Made by a program: the position numbers and the translations under genes | NCBI GenBank assembly: GCA_021789695.1 | Contig: JAJYJH010000014.1 | Span: forward strand, 1 to 56,740 | Length of the DNA stretch: 56,740 nucleotides | Direction of reading: 5' to 3' | Origin: a bacterium | GTDB taxonomy: Bacteria > Elusimicrobiota > Elusimicrobia > Elusimicrobiales > UBA9959 | Shown: piece after piece, positions 22,804 through 30,157 of the stretch | Numbering within the stretch: the stretch's first letter is position 1 | Layout of the letters: the number at the start of each line of letters is the position of its first letter | Notes under the pieces: generated by a model | The model's input: only the letters and a program-made list of their open reading frames with translations | The model's database searches: none | Told to the model about the DNA's origin: nothing

Positions 22804-25454
22804 TAGTCGTCTCCGAATTTTTTATAAAACCAAACCTTCATGCCGTGCGTCAGCACCGCGTAGGCCAGCATGAAGCCCGTCATCCAGAGCCAGTATACGG
22901 CCGGCAGGGGAACGAAACCGAATTTATCGGAAAAGCGCGAGTACGGCAGGAAAATCCCGACCAGGATCACCAGCACGGTCGTGAAGACCATCGGCATCGC
23001 CGGCACGCTCTGGAGGAACGGGATCTTCTTCGTGCGGATGATGTAGACAATGAACGTCTGCGTCAGCAGCGATTCGACGAACCAGCCGGTGTGGAACAGT
23101 TTCTCCAGATAGGGGCCGTTCGGCCCGCCCGTCTTGAACGCGATGCAGCCGAAGAAGTACAGCATCAGGAAGTAGGTGGCGTAGTCGAAGATAGAACTCA
23201 TCGGCCCGATGAAGAGCATGAACTTCTTGATGTTGTCTATGTTCCACTTCTTCGGCTTGGCAATGTACTCGTCGTCGACGTTATCCATCGGGATGCCCGT
23301 CTGCGAGATGTCGTAGAGCAGGTTGTTCATCAATATCTGTATCGGGGCCATCGGCAGGAACGGCAGGAAGTAACTTCCGCCGACGACGCTGAACATATTG
23401 CCGAAATTGGAACTCGCGCCCATCTTGATGTACTTAACGATGTTGCCGAACACGCGGCGCCCCTCGATGATGCCGTCCTCCAGCACCATCAGGCTCTTTT
23501 CGAGCAGGATGATGTCTGCCGACTCTTTTGCCACGTCCACGGCCGTGTCCACCGAGATGCCGACGTCGGCCAGGTTCAGCGCCGGCGCGTCGTTGATGCC
23601 GTCCCCCATGTAGCCGACGACGTGTCCCGCTTTCTGCAGCGAGGAGATGATCTGCTCCTTCTGCGCCGGCGAAAGCCGCGCGAAAACGGTGTGCTCCTCC
23701 GCCGCCTTCCCCAGAGCGGCCTCGTCCAAGCCGGTCAACTGGCCGCCTGTGATCACGTTCTTCGCGTCCAGCCCGACGTCGCCGCAGATCTTCTGAGTCA
23801 CCAGCTCGTTGTCGCCGGTGAGGATCTTGACCGCCACGCCCATGCGCCCCAGCGCGGCCAGCGCCTTGGCAGAGGAGTCCTTCGGCGGGTCGAAGAAGGC
23901 CAGGTAGCCCAGCAGCACCAGGTCCTCCTCGTCCTTAGTGCTGAAGACGGTCTTGTCTTTTGGGAATTCCTTGTAAGCCACCGCGAGAACGCGGTAACCG
24001 TTCTTGGAGAGCCTCTCGTACTCCTCCATCAGGTCTCGCTTTATCACGTCTATCAGCGGCAGCACCTCGTCGTCAAGCTGGTAGGAGCCGCACGCGCTGT
24101 AAATATCCTCCACAGAGCCCTTCGTGATCATCACGTGCGAACCCTCATACTCTATAATGACCGACATCCGCTTGCGCTGGAAGTCGAACGGGATCTCGTC
24201 CACCTTGCTGCAGCTGCGCTCCACGTCGAGGTCCGTGTGCGAGAGGATGGAGCGGTCCAGCAGGTTGCGCAGTCCCGTCTGGTAATAGCTGTTCATGTAC
24301 GCGTAGCGCAGCACGTCGTCGCTGGGCCTGTTCGTCACGTCGACGAACTTCTCCAGCACGATGCGGTCCTGCGTTATCGTGCCGGTCTTGTCGGTACAGA
24401 GGATGTCTATAGCTCCAAAATTCTGTATCGAGCTTAGGCGCTTGACGATGACCTTCTTCTTGGACATCACCAGCGCGCCCTTGGAGAGGTTGACGGTCAG
24501 GATCATCGGCAGCATCTCCGGCGTAAGCCCGACGGCCACCGACATCGCGAATACCAGCGCGTCCAGCCAGTTGTGCTTGGTGAGCCCGACTATCAGGAAC
24601 ACGAGGCTCACCATCACCACCATGAACTTGATCATCAACCACGTAAAACCCTCGATACCGCGGTCGAAACTGGTCTGCGTCTTCTCCCCGGAAAGTTTCG
24701 CCGAGATCGAGCCCAGGTAGGTGCGCTCGCCGGTGTTGACGGCGACGCCGCGCGCGGTGCCGCTGACCACGTAGCTGCCCTGGAAGCAGGCGTTGGGCAG
24801 CTCTATCACGCTCTTCGGCGGCTCGCCTGCGAGCTCGGCGGTCTTCTCTATCGGCATGGATTCGCCGGTAAGCGCGGACTGGCTCAGGAAGAAGTCCTTG
24901 GCGGAGATCACGCGCAGGTCCGCCGGGATTATCGCGCCGGCCTGCAGCACGACGACGTCTCCGGGCACCAGCTCCACCGTCGGGATCTCCGTCTCCTTGC
25001 CGCCGCGGATCACCAGTGTGTTAGACTGCACCATCTTCTGCAGTTCTTCCACGGCCTTGCCGGAGCGCGTCTCCTGTACGTAGGAGAGTATCACGCTCAG
25101 CAGCACCATGCCGCCCACCACAACGGCGGAGCGCACGTCGCCCATCCACAGCGAGATGCCGCCTATCACCAGCAGCTGTATGGCCAGCGGGTTCTTGAAA
25201 CGGCCTATGATATCGAAAACGAAGAACTTCTTTTCTTTTTTGGTCAGCGCGTTGAAGCCGTACCTCTTGCGGACGGCCTCGGCCAGTTCTATCGAAAGCC
25301 CGTCCCTGGAGGAGTCCAACCCGGAAAGAGCCGCGTCCGGAGACGCCGAGCAGACGTCTATCAGCCGCTTGTCGCTCTCCGAAAGCGCTGCGGCCTGGGA
25401 TTTGACGCCCTGCCTGACCAAGGATGGGACCAACTTCATGAAGGGCAGCCTCAT
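22803..25454 (-). CDS. mgtA: Magnesium-transporting P-type ATPase (MgtA family)
   Basis: A P3B-type ATPase importing Mg2+ at the cost of ATP. In order it shows the TGES actuator loop, the family motif GLTPEMLPM in the fourth membrane helix and the phosphorylation motif DKTGTITQD. Further on are KILTGDNELVTQKIC and the hinge GYMGDGINDAPAL, with about ten membrane segments. The ATG at 25454 gives 883 residues and sits seven bases after a TATAAT box, suggesting a leaderless message; an ATG at 25439 with GAGG nine bases before it is the alternative. No long Mg2+-sensing leader exists here: the box abuts the gene. Confidence 0.93.
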   Translation of the reverse strand: MRLPFMKLVPSLVRQGVKSQAAALSESDKRLIDVCSASPDAALSGLDSSRDGLSIELAEAVRKRYGFNALTKKEKKFFVFDIIGRFKNPLAIQLLVIGGISLWMGDVRSAVVVGGMVLLSVILSYVQETRSGKAVEELQKMVQSNTLVIRGGKETEIPTVELVPGDVVVLQAGAIIPADLRVISAKDFFLSQSALTGESMPIEKTAELAGEPPKSVIELPNACFQGSYVVSGTARGVAVNTGERTYLGSISAKLSGEKTQTSFDRGIEGFTWLMIKFMVVMVSLVFLIVGLTKHNWLDALVFAMSVAVGLTPEMLPMILTVNLSKGALVMSKKKVIVKRLSSIQNFGAIDILCTDKTGTITQDRIVLEKFVDVTNRPSDDVLRYAYMNSYYQTGLRNLLDRSILSHTDLDVERSCSKVDEIPFDFQRKRMSVIIEYEGSHVMITKGSVEDIYSACGSYQLDDEVLPLIDVIKRDLMEEYERLSKNGYRVLAVAYKEFPKDKTVFSTKDEEDLVLLGYLAFFDPPKDSSAKALAALGRMGVAVKILTGDNELVTQKICGDVGLDAKNVITGGQLTGLDEAALGKAAEEHTVFARLSPAQKEQIISSLQKAGHVVGYMGDGINDAPALNLADVGISVDTAVDVAKESADIILLEKSLMVLEDGIIEGRRVFGNIVKYIKMGASSNFGNMFSVVGGSYFLPFLPMAPIQILMNNLLYDISQTGIPMDNVDDEYIAKPKKWNIDNIKKFMLFIGPMSSIFDYATYFLMLYFFGCIAFKTGGPNGPYLEKLFHTGWFVESLLTQTFIVYIIRTKKIPFLQSVPAMPMVFTTVLVILVGIFLPYSRFSDKFGFVPLPAVYWLWMTGFMLAYAVLTHGMKVWFYKKFGDD

Positions 25455-25461
25455 ATCTGAA

Positions 25462-25467
25462 ATTATA
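25462..25467 (-). promoter_or_regulatory. TATAAT box seven bases before mgtA
   Basis: On the minus strand TTGTGG, 18 bases, then TATAAT, then TTCAGAT and the ATG. The spacer includes the palindrome CGGCGCGCCG, a possible operator. A start of transcription at the ATG would leave no leader. Confidence 0.6.
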
Positions 25468-25536
25468 TACCTTACCGGCGCGCCGCCACAATTCAAATTC
25501 CGCGCAAAAACCGTGCAGGGCGCGCCGGCGATTTTA

Positions 25537-25542
25537 TATAAT
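25537..25542 (+). promoter_or_regulatory. -10 element of the tRNA-Ser (CGA) gene
   Basis: TATAAT lies 16 bases before the first base of the tRNA. No convincing -35 is seen. It diverges from the mgtA promoter 70 bases away. Confidence 0.5.
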
Positions 25543-25558
25543 CAAGATTTACGATAGT

Positions 25559-25643
25559 GGAGAGGTGTGTGAGCGGTTGAAACAGCAGGTCTCGAAAACC
25601 TGTAGGGGTAATACCCTCGAGGGTTCGAATCCCTCCCTCTCCG
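25559..25643 (+). tRNA. tRNA-Ser (anticodon CGA)
   Basis: An 85-nt class II tRNA. Acceptor GGAGAGG pairs with CCTCTCC. The anticodon stem CAGGT/ACCTG holds CTCGAAA, giving CGA. The variable arm is TAGGGG...CCCTCGA and the T arm is GAGGG-TTCGAAT-CCCTC. CCA is not encoded. A second serine isoacceptor sits at 21882. Confidence 0.96.
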
Positions 25644-25925
25644 AACTTTTTTGCTTTTTAAAAATTCTGCAAAAAAATCCGAATTTTCTGCGCCAGAATT
25701 AAAATTAAATATAAATCCCCAAGACCTGCGTCGGTGCCGTATCAGGAGCTATGCTCATCAAACGGCCAAGTGTCCTGTCCAGTTTAATCTGAAATATTTT
25801 TTCACCTAGTTCTGTTGACAAACTCTAGCATCTTCCGGTCCTGCTTCCCATTCCTCTAACAGCGTCCACTTCTTTAACACGGCTCTTACCACCCTGCGGT
25901 AGGCTTTTTCCGTTCCGGACCGCAC
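25644..25925. other. AT-rich gap after tRNA-Ser, possible decayed insertion
   Basis: This 282-base stretch is clearly more AT-rich than its surroundings. On the minus strand about 35 codons read as plausible coding sequence (EKAYRRVVRAVLKKWTLLEE) before a stop, but no start, family or complete ORF is present. The tRNA end followed by foreign-looking DNA suggests the trace of an inserted element. No direct repeat of the tRNA 3' end was found within the gap. Confidence 0.35.
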
Positions 25926-26669
25926 TCAGAGGTATTTGAGCGCCATCGGTACGTCGTCGGTCCAGACGGCCCGCGCCCCCATTTCCGCCAGTCTCCTGAC
26001 GTCGCGCGGATTATTAGCAATACCCGCCGAAACCTCTACACCCTCGGCCGCCAGCATATCGGCCTGCGCCCTGAAATCGAAGGCGGCCGCACCGGAATAG
26101 AAGAGCTCCCTGGCCAGCGGCCAGTGCACCCAGCCGGCGCAGATTTTCGAGGCCCCCGCCTTCTCGGCTACAGCCTTCATCCGGTACGGGAAAAGCGGCA
26201 TGACCGCGCAGCCTATTCCCGGCACGGCCTCCCGCGCGGCCTTCAGGAAAGAGGTCCTGTGCTGGAAAGCGAGCAGATAGGACCTGGCCTGCACCCCGGC
26301 CCTGCTTATCTGGCTGGCCAGGTCCGCCGCGTCCGAAGGGCGGCCGAGCGCCAGTTCGAAATAGACCTCCGCGGCGGGGCTGAGTATCATCAGGTTCAGG
26401 ATGTCATCCAGGTGGGCTATGGGCTCGCCGCCGTTCAAGCGCAGGTTTTTCAGATGGTCCCAGGAGGTTTCGGAAACGCGCCAGCCGCGCCCGCAGAGGC
26501 GCGCCGTAGTGGCGTCGTGGAACACCGCGAACTGCCCGTCCGCCGTGCGGCGGATGTCGCATTCCACCGCCGAGGCGCCGTCGGAGAAAGCGCGCCGAAA
26601 GGCGACCAGCGTGTTCTCCGGGGCTCTCGACATGCCCCCCCTGTGGGCGTATACGGATATTCTAGGCAT
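25926..26669 (-). CDS. ugpQ: Glycerophosphodiester phosphodiesterase
   Basis: GDPDs hydrolyse glycerophosphodiesters to glycerol 3-phosphate and an alcohol. The 247-residue TIM-barrel protein opens with ISVYAHRGGMSRAPENTLVA (catalytic His-Arg and metal Glu-Asn), then AVECDIRRTADGQFAVFHDA (second Glu/Asp and catalytic His). It ends ARAVWTDDVPMALKYL. It has no signal peptide, so it is a cytoplasmic UgpQ type. It follows the CdaR-like mini-gene on the same strand. Confidence 0.92.
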   Translation of the reverse strand: MPRISVYAHRGGMSRAPENTLVAFRRAFSDGASAVECDIRRTADGQFAVFHDATTARLCGRGWRVSETSWDHLKNLRLNGGEPIAHLDDILNLMILSPAAEVYFELALGRPSDAADLASQISRAGVQARSYLLAFQHRTSFLKAAREAVPGIGCAVMPLFPYRMKAVAEKAGASKICAGWVHWPLARELFYSGAAAFDFRAQADMLAAEGVEVSAGIANNPRDVRRLAEMGARAVWTDDVPMALKYL

Positions 26670-26705
26670 CGCGGCGACCCTTGAAACGTCCGGAAGGCCG
26701 CGGCT

Positions 26706-26807
26706 TCAGGGCCGGCCGCCGGTGATAAAATACCAGATTAGCAGCGCCACTATCAGGGACAGCAGCTTTATCTGCCAGTTGCGCGAAACGAGTTCGGGAA
26801 TCTTCAT
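26706..26807 (-). CDS. 33-residue CdaR/YbbR-like membrane anchor (micro-protein)
   Basis: ATG at 26807, TGA at 26706. The product has a polar N-terminus (MKIPELVSRNW) and one hydrophobic helix (IKLLSLIVALLIWYFI) ending in TGGRP. This matches how CdaR (YbbR) proteins begin: an NW-x-LKLLSL helix ending in LW. The extracytoplasmic YbbR repeats that should follow are absent. It begins five bases after the cdaA stop, exactly where cdaR sits in cdaA-cdaR-glmM operons, so it is read as a reduced CdaR. It could instead be a truncated pseudogene. Confidence 0.6.
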   Translation of the reverse strand: MKIPELVSRNWQIKLLSLIVALLIWYFITGGRP

Positions 26808-26812
26808 CTTGT

Positions 26813-27628
26813 TCAAGGCTGGGAGGCGGCGTCCCCGGCCGGAGGCGGAGGCTCGTGGCGAGGGGAACGGCGCAGCAGCGTCTTCTCCGCCTTGGAGCGG
26901 TACAACTGATAAAGCATGGCCTCCAGATCCTTGGGGTCCACGGACTGTTGAAGTTTACCGTTGCGCGCCACCGCCAGCGCCCCCGTCTCTTCGGAAACTA
27001 TCACTATTATCGAGTCCGCCACCTCGCTGAGACCCAGCGCGGCGCGATGCCTCATGCCCAGTATTTTGGAAAGCTCCTGCTGTTCAGTCAGCGGCAGGAT
27101 GCAGCCTGCCGCGACAAGCCGGTTGTTGGCGATTACGGCGGCTCCGTCGTGCAGCAACGTGTTCTCGTGGAAGACGGTCAGCAGCAGCTCCTTGGAGATC
27201 TCGCCGTTGATGCGCACCCCGGTCTCCACTATGTCGCGCAGGGCCATATCCTGCTCCAGCACAATCAACATGCCCATCTTCTCGCCCATCGCCTGGCGCA
27301 CCGCCTCCATCATCTCGCCGATGAAGCGGTATTCCTGGGACACCATCATGCGGCCCAGCGGGTTTGAGCCTATGTTGGCCAGCGCAAAACGTATCTCCGG
27401 CTGGAAAACGACTATCAGCAGCACCATACCGGCCACCCAGAACTGCTGCATCAGCCAGACCGTGGCAGAAAGGTGAAGGAATTGGGCGACGGCGGTGACG
27501 ACGGCCAGAATGGAGACGCCCCAAATGACCTGCATGGCGCGGGTGCCCTTAATCAGCAGTATCAGGCGGTATACGATATAGTACACCACCGCGATATCCA
27601 CTACGGTCCTGAGGTAGTTAAGGTACAC
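26813..27628 (-). CDS. cdaA: Diadenylate cyclase CdaA
   Basis: CdaA makes c-di-AMP, which controls osmolyte and potassium transport and links to cell-wall synthesis. The 271-residue protein has three N-terminal membrane helices (residues about 7-78), then the DisA-N catalytic domain with LLHDGAAVIANNRLVAAGC (DGA motif) and GMRHRAALGLSE (RHR motif), and a disordered Pro-rich tail. Translation starts at a GTG at 27628 with GAGAGGA just upstream. ftsH lies before it and a CdaR-like anchor after it; glmM, the usual third gene, is 5 kb downstream. Confidence 0.95.
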   Translation of the reverse strand: MYLNYLRTVVDIAVVYYIVYRLILLIKGTRAMQVIWGVSILAVVTAVAQFLHLSATVWLMQQFWVAGMVLLIVVFQPEIRFALANIGSNPLGRMMVSQEYRFIGEMMEAVRQAMGEKMGMLIVLEQDMALRDIVETGVRINGEISKELLLTVFHENTLLHDGAAVIANNRLVAAGCILPLTEQQELSKILGMRHRAALGLSEVADSIIVIVSEETGALAVARNGKLQQSVDPKDLEAMLYQLYRSKAEKTLLRRSPRHEPPPPAGDAASQP

Positions 27629-27667
27629 GTTCCTCTCCGGGCCGCAAGCGCGGCCCGCGCACTTCCG

Positions 27668-29494
27668 CTAGGCCTTCGCGGCGTCGGGCGCGGCCTTGGA
27701 GGCGGCTATCAGGGAGTCTATCTCCTCAGCCTCCACCACCTCTTTTTCCATCAGCCTGCCGGCGATGGCGTCCAACGCGGCGCGGTTGCCGGTCAGGGCG
27801 GCCTTGGCCTTCATATAACAGTCGTTGACAATGCGCTTAATCTCTTCGTCCACGCTGCGTGCCGTCTCGTTGGAGTAGCCGGGCTGGCGCACGATGTCGC
27901 GGCCAAGGAAAACCTCGCTTTCGTCCTTCTTGAGCGTCAGCGGCCCGATTCTGTCGCTCATGCCGAATTCCAGCACCATCTTCTGAGCGAAACTCGTGAC
28001 CTTGGACAGGTCGTCGTGCGCGCCGGTGGTTATCTCGCCGATGACTATCTCCTCGGCGGCGCGGCCGCCCAGCAGCACGCAGAGGCGGTTGAGGATCTCC
28101 GTCTTGGAGGTCAGATATTTGTCCTCGAGCGGCATCTGCATCGTGTAGCCGAGCGCGGGTCCGCGGGGGATGATGGTGACCTTGTGCACCGGGTCGCAGC
28201 CGGGCAGAACCTTGGCCACCAGCGTATGGCCGGCCTCGTGGTAGGCCACTATCCGCTTTTCCTGGTCAGAGATGATGCGGGACTTGCGCTGAGGGCCGGC
28301 CATCATCTTCTCGATGGCCTCCTCGAGGTCCTTCTGGTCCACGGACTTTTGCTCCTTCTTGGCCGCTATGATGGCGGCCTCGTTGACGATGTTGGCCAGA
28401 TCGGCGCCGACGAAGCCCGGGGTGTGCCGGGCTATGACGGCCAAATCGGTCCCCTCGCCCAGCTTCACCTTGGCGGAATGGACGTTCAAAATCTCCTGGC
28501 GGCCCTTGATGTCGGGTACCGGCACATTGATTCGCCTGTCGAAGCGGCCGGGGCGCAGCAGCGCGTTGTCCAGCACGTCGGGCCGATTGGTAGCGCCTAT
28601 CAGGATGATGCCTTCCTTGGACTCGAAGCCGTCGAGCTCGACCAGCAACTGGTTAAGCGTCTGCTCGCGTTCGTCGTGGCCGCCGCCTATGCCGGCGAAG
28701 CGGGAGCGGCCGACGGCGTCGAGTTCGTCCAGAAATACTATCGCCGGGGCGCTTTTCTTGGCGCGCTCAAACAGGTCGCGCACGCGGCTGGCGCCCACTC
28801 CCACGAACATCTCCACGAACTCGGAGCCGGAAGAGGTGAAGAAAGGCACACCGGCCTCGCCGGCCACCGCCCGGGCCAGCAGCGTCTTGCCGGTTCCCGG
28901 GGGACCGTACAACAGCACGCCCTTGGGCAGTTCGCCGCCCAGCATCTGGTATTTCTTCGGGTTCTTGAGATAATCCACTATGTCCCGCAGTTCCTCCTTG
29001 GTCTCTTCGCAGCCGGCCACGTCCTTGAACGTGACCTTCTGCTTCTTGAGGTCCTGCAGCCTGGCGCGCGACTTGCCAAAGGACATCGCCTGTTTGCCGC
29101 CCATCTGCGCCTGGCGGATGAACAGGAACCACCAGATAAAGATGAACGCCGCCACCCAGCCTATATTGAGCAGCAACGAGGCTATCCAACTGCGGTCGGC
29201 CTCGGAGGAGAACTTGGCGACCCCGGCGGTTTCCATGTCCGAGATCAGGTTGGGATCGTTCATAGGGATCGTCCTGAAGTGGACGCTCTTCCCGTTATCG
29301 GTCATTTCGCCTTTTATCAGGTCCTGGCTCACGGAAACGTCCTGCACCTGCTTGTCCTTCAGCCTGGCCTTGAACTCGGAATAGGGAATCTCCTGCTCGG
29401 TCTCCCCCCCCTTCATGCTCTGGTAGACGGCGATGAAGAGCGTGAACGCCAGCAACCAGAAGAGAAGTTGTCTTAAATTCTTTTTCAGCGGCAT
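27668..29494 (-). CDS. ftsH: ATP-dependent zinc metalloprotease FtsH
   Basis: FtsH degrades membrane and regulatory proteins. The 608-residue protein has two membrane helices (about 8-25 and 108-126) around a periplasmic loop, the AAA+ domain with [19 protein letters not shown] (Walker A) and [12 protein letters not shown] (Walker B), the second-region-of-homology RPGRFDRR and the protease HEAGH. AAGGAA precedes the ATG at 29494 inside the end of hpt (10-base overlap). hpt-ftsH pairing is widespread. Confidence 0.97.
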   Translation of the reverse strand: MPLKKNLRQLLFWLLAFTLFIAVYQSMKGGETEQEIPYSEFKARLKDKQVQDVSVSQDLIKGEMTDNGKSVHFRTIPMNDPNLISDMETAGVAKFSSEADRSWIASLLLNIGWVAAFIFIWWFLFIRQAQMGGKQAMSFGKSRARLQDLKKQKVTFKDVAGCEETKEELRDIVDYLKNPKKYQMLGGELPKGVLLYGPPGTGKTLLARAVAGEAGVPFFTSSGSEFVEMFVGVGASRVRDLFERAKKSAPAIVFLDELDAVGRSRFAGIGGGHDEREQTLNQLLVELDGFESKEGIILIGATNRPDVLDNALLRPGRFDRRINVPVPDIKGRQEILNVHSAKVKLGEGTDLAVIARHTPGFVGADLANIVNEAAIIAAKKEQKSVDQKDLEEAIEKMMAGPQRKSRIISDQEKRIVAYHEAGHTLVAKVLPGCDPVHKVTIIPRGPALGYTMQMPLEDKYLTSKTEILNRLCVLLGGRAAEEIVIGEITTGAHDDLSKVTSFAQKMVLEFGMSDRIGPLTLKKDESEVFLGRDIVRQPGYSNETARSVDEEIKRIVNDCYMKAKAALTGNRAALDAIAGRLMEKEVVEAEEIDSLIAASKAAPDAAKA

Positions 29495-30036
29495 GTTTTG
29501 TTTCCTTCGATTATTTCCCGTTTCAGCACCCCGACGTAAGGCAGATTGCGGTAGATGCCGTTATAGTCGAGGCCGTAGCCCACCACGAACTTGTCCGGGA
29601 TGGTGAAGCCCGTGTACTTTATCGGCACCTCGGCCCGGCGACGGCTGGGCTTGTCCAGCAGCGTACAAACCTCGAGGGAACGCGGGCGGCGGGTCCCCAG
29701 GTTCTGCAGCATATAACTCATCGTCAGACCCGAATCCACGATATCCTCTACTATCAGCACGTCCGATCCCTCTATACTTTCCTTAAGGTCCAACAGTATA
29801 CGCACCACCCCTGTGGAACGCTCTCCGGAGTAGGAGGACAGCATCATGAAGTCCAGGCGCACGTCGGACGTGACGCGCCTGGCCAAGTCCGTAAGGAAGA
29901 AGACGCTGCCCTTCAGCACGCCGACCAGCGTGAGGCAACGGCCCTCGTAGTCCGCGGAGATCTTTTCGCCCAACTTCTCTATGCCGGCGGAAAGCTCCTC
30001 CGTGGAGATGAGCACCTCCTGCAGGTCCTTGTGCAT
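29485..30036 (-). CDS. hpt: Hypoxanthine phosphoribosyltransferase
   Basis: Hpt salvages hypoxanthine and guanine with PRPP. The 183-residue type I PRTase has VGVLKGSVFFLTDLARRV (PPi loop), MMLSSYSGERSTG (flexible loop), VLIVEDIVDSGLTMSYML (PRPP motif) and PDKFVVGYGLDYNGIYRNLP (base site). The ATG at 30036 follows a TAAAAT box by seven bases and has no Shine-Dalgarno, suggesting a leaderless start. ftsH overlaps its end. No tilS precedes it in this window. Confidence 0.95.
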   Translation of the reverse strand: MHKDLQEVLISTEELSAGIEKLGEKISADYEGRCLTLVGVLKGSVFFLTDLARRVTSDVRLDFMMLSSYSGERSTGVVRILLDLKESIEGSDVLIVEDIVDSGLTMSYMLQNLGTRRPRSLEVCTLLDKPSRRRAEVPIKYTGFTIPDKFVVGYGLDYNGIYRNLPYVGVLKREIIEGNKTCR

Positions 30037-30043
30037 CTTGTCT

Positions 30044-30049
30044 ATTTTA
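30044..30049 (-). promoter_or_regulatory. TAAAAT box seven bases before hpt
   Basis: On the minus strand TAAAAT, AGACAAG, then the ATG. A poor -35 (TGGTAA) lies 17 bases further up. The region is AT-rich and free of other genes. Confidence 0.45.
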
Positions 30050-30104
30050 GATATTTTAAATGCGTTTTACCATATGGGAAGGGGGCCCGGCTTTCCGGGG
30101 GGGA

Positions 30105-30132
30105 CAAAAAACCGGGGCCTGGAGGCCCCGGT
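30105..30132 (-). terminator. Intrinsic terminator of the PLD-like gene
   Basis: ACCGGGGCC (30111-30119) pairs with GGCCCCGGT (30124-30132), loop TCCA, followed on the minus strand by six T residues. It is nearly the same hairpin as at 3831-3862. Confidence 0.88.
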
Positions 30133-30157
30133 CGAAACTGCTAAGCGCAGGCGCCTC

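Noticed and set aside
22845-24437. 530-codon open frame on the plus strand opposite mgtA
   Set aside because: It is antisense to a well-conserved P-type ATPase, has no binding site, and reads as a high-GC shadow (His/Arg/Val-rich) with no domain.
25440-25560. Mg2+ riboswitch (ykoK or mgtA leader) upstream of mgtA
   Set aside because: The -10 box is seven bases from the ATG; no structured leader fits between them.
27473-29476. 667-codon open frame opposite ftsH and cdaA
   Set aside because: It is antisense to two certain genes, spans their boundary and has shadow composition.
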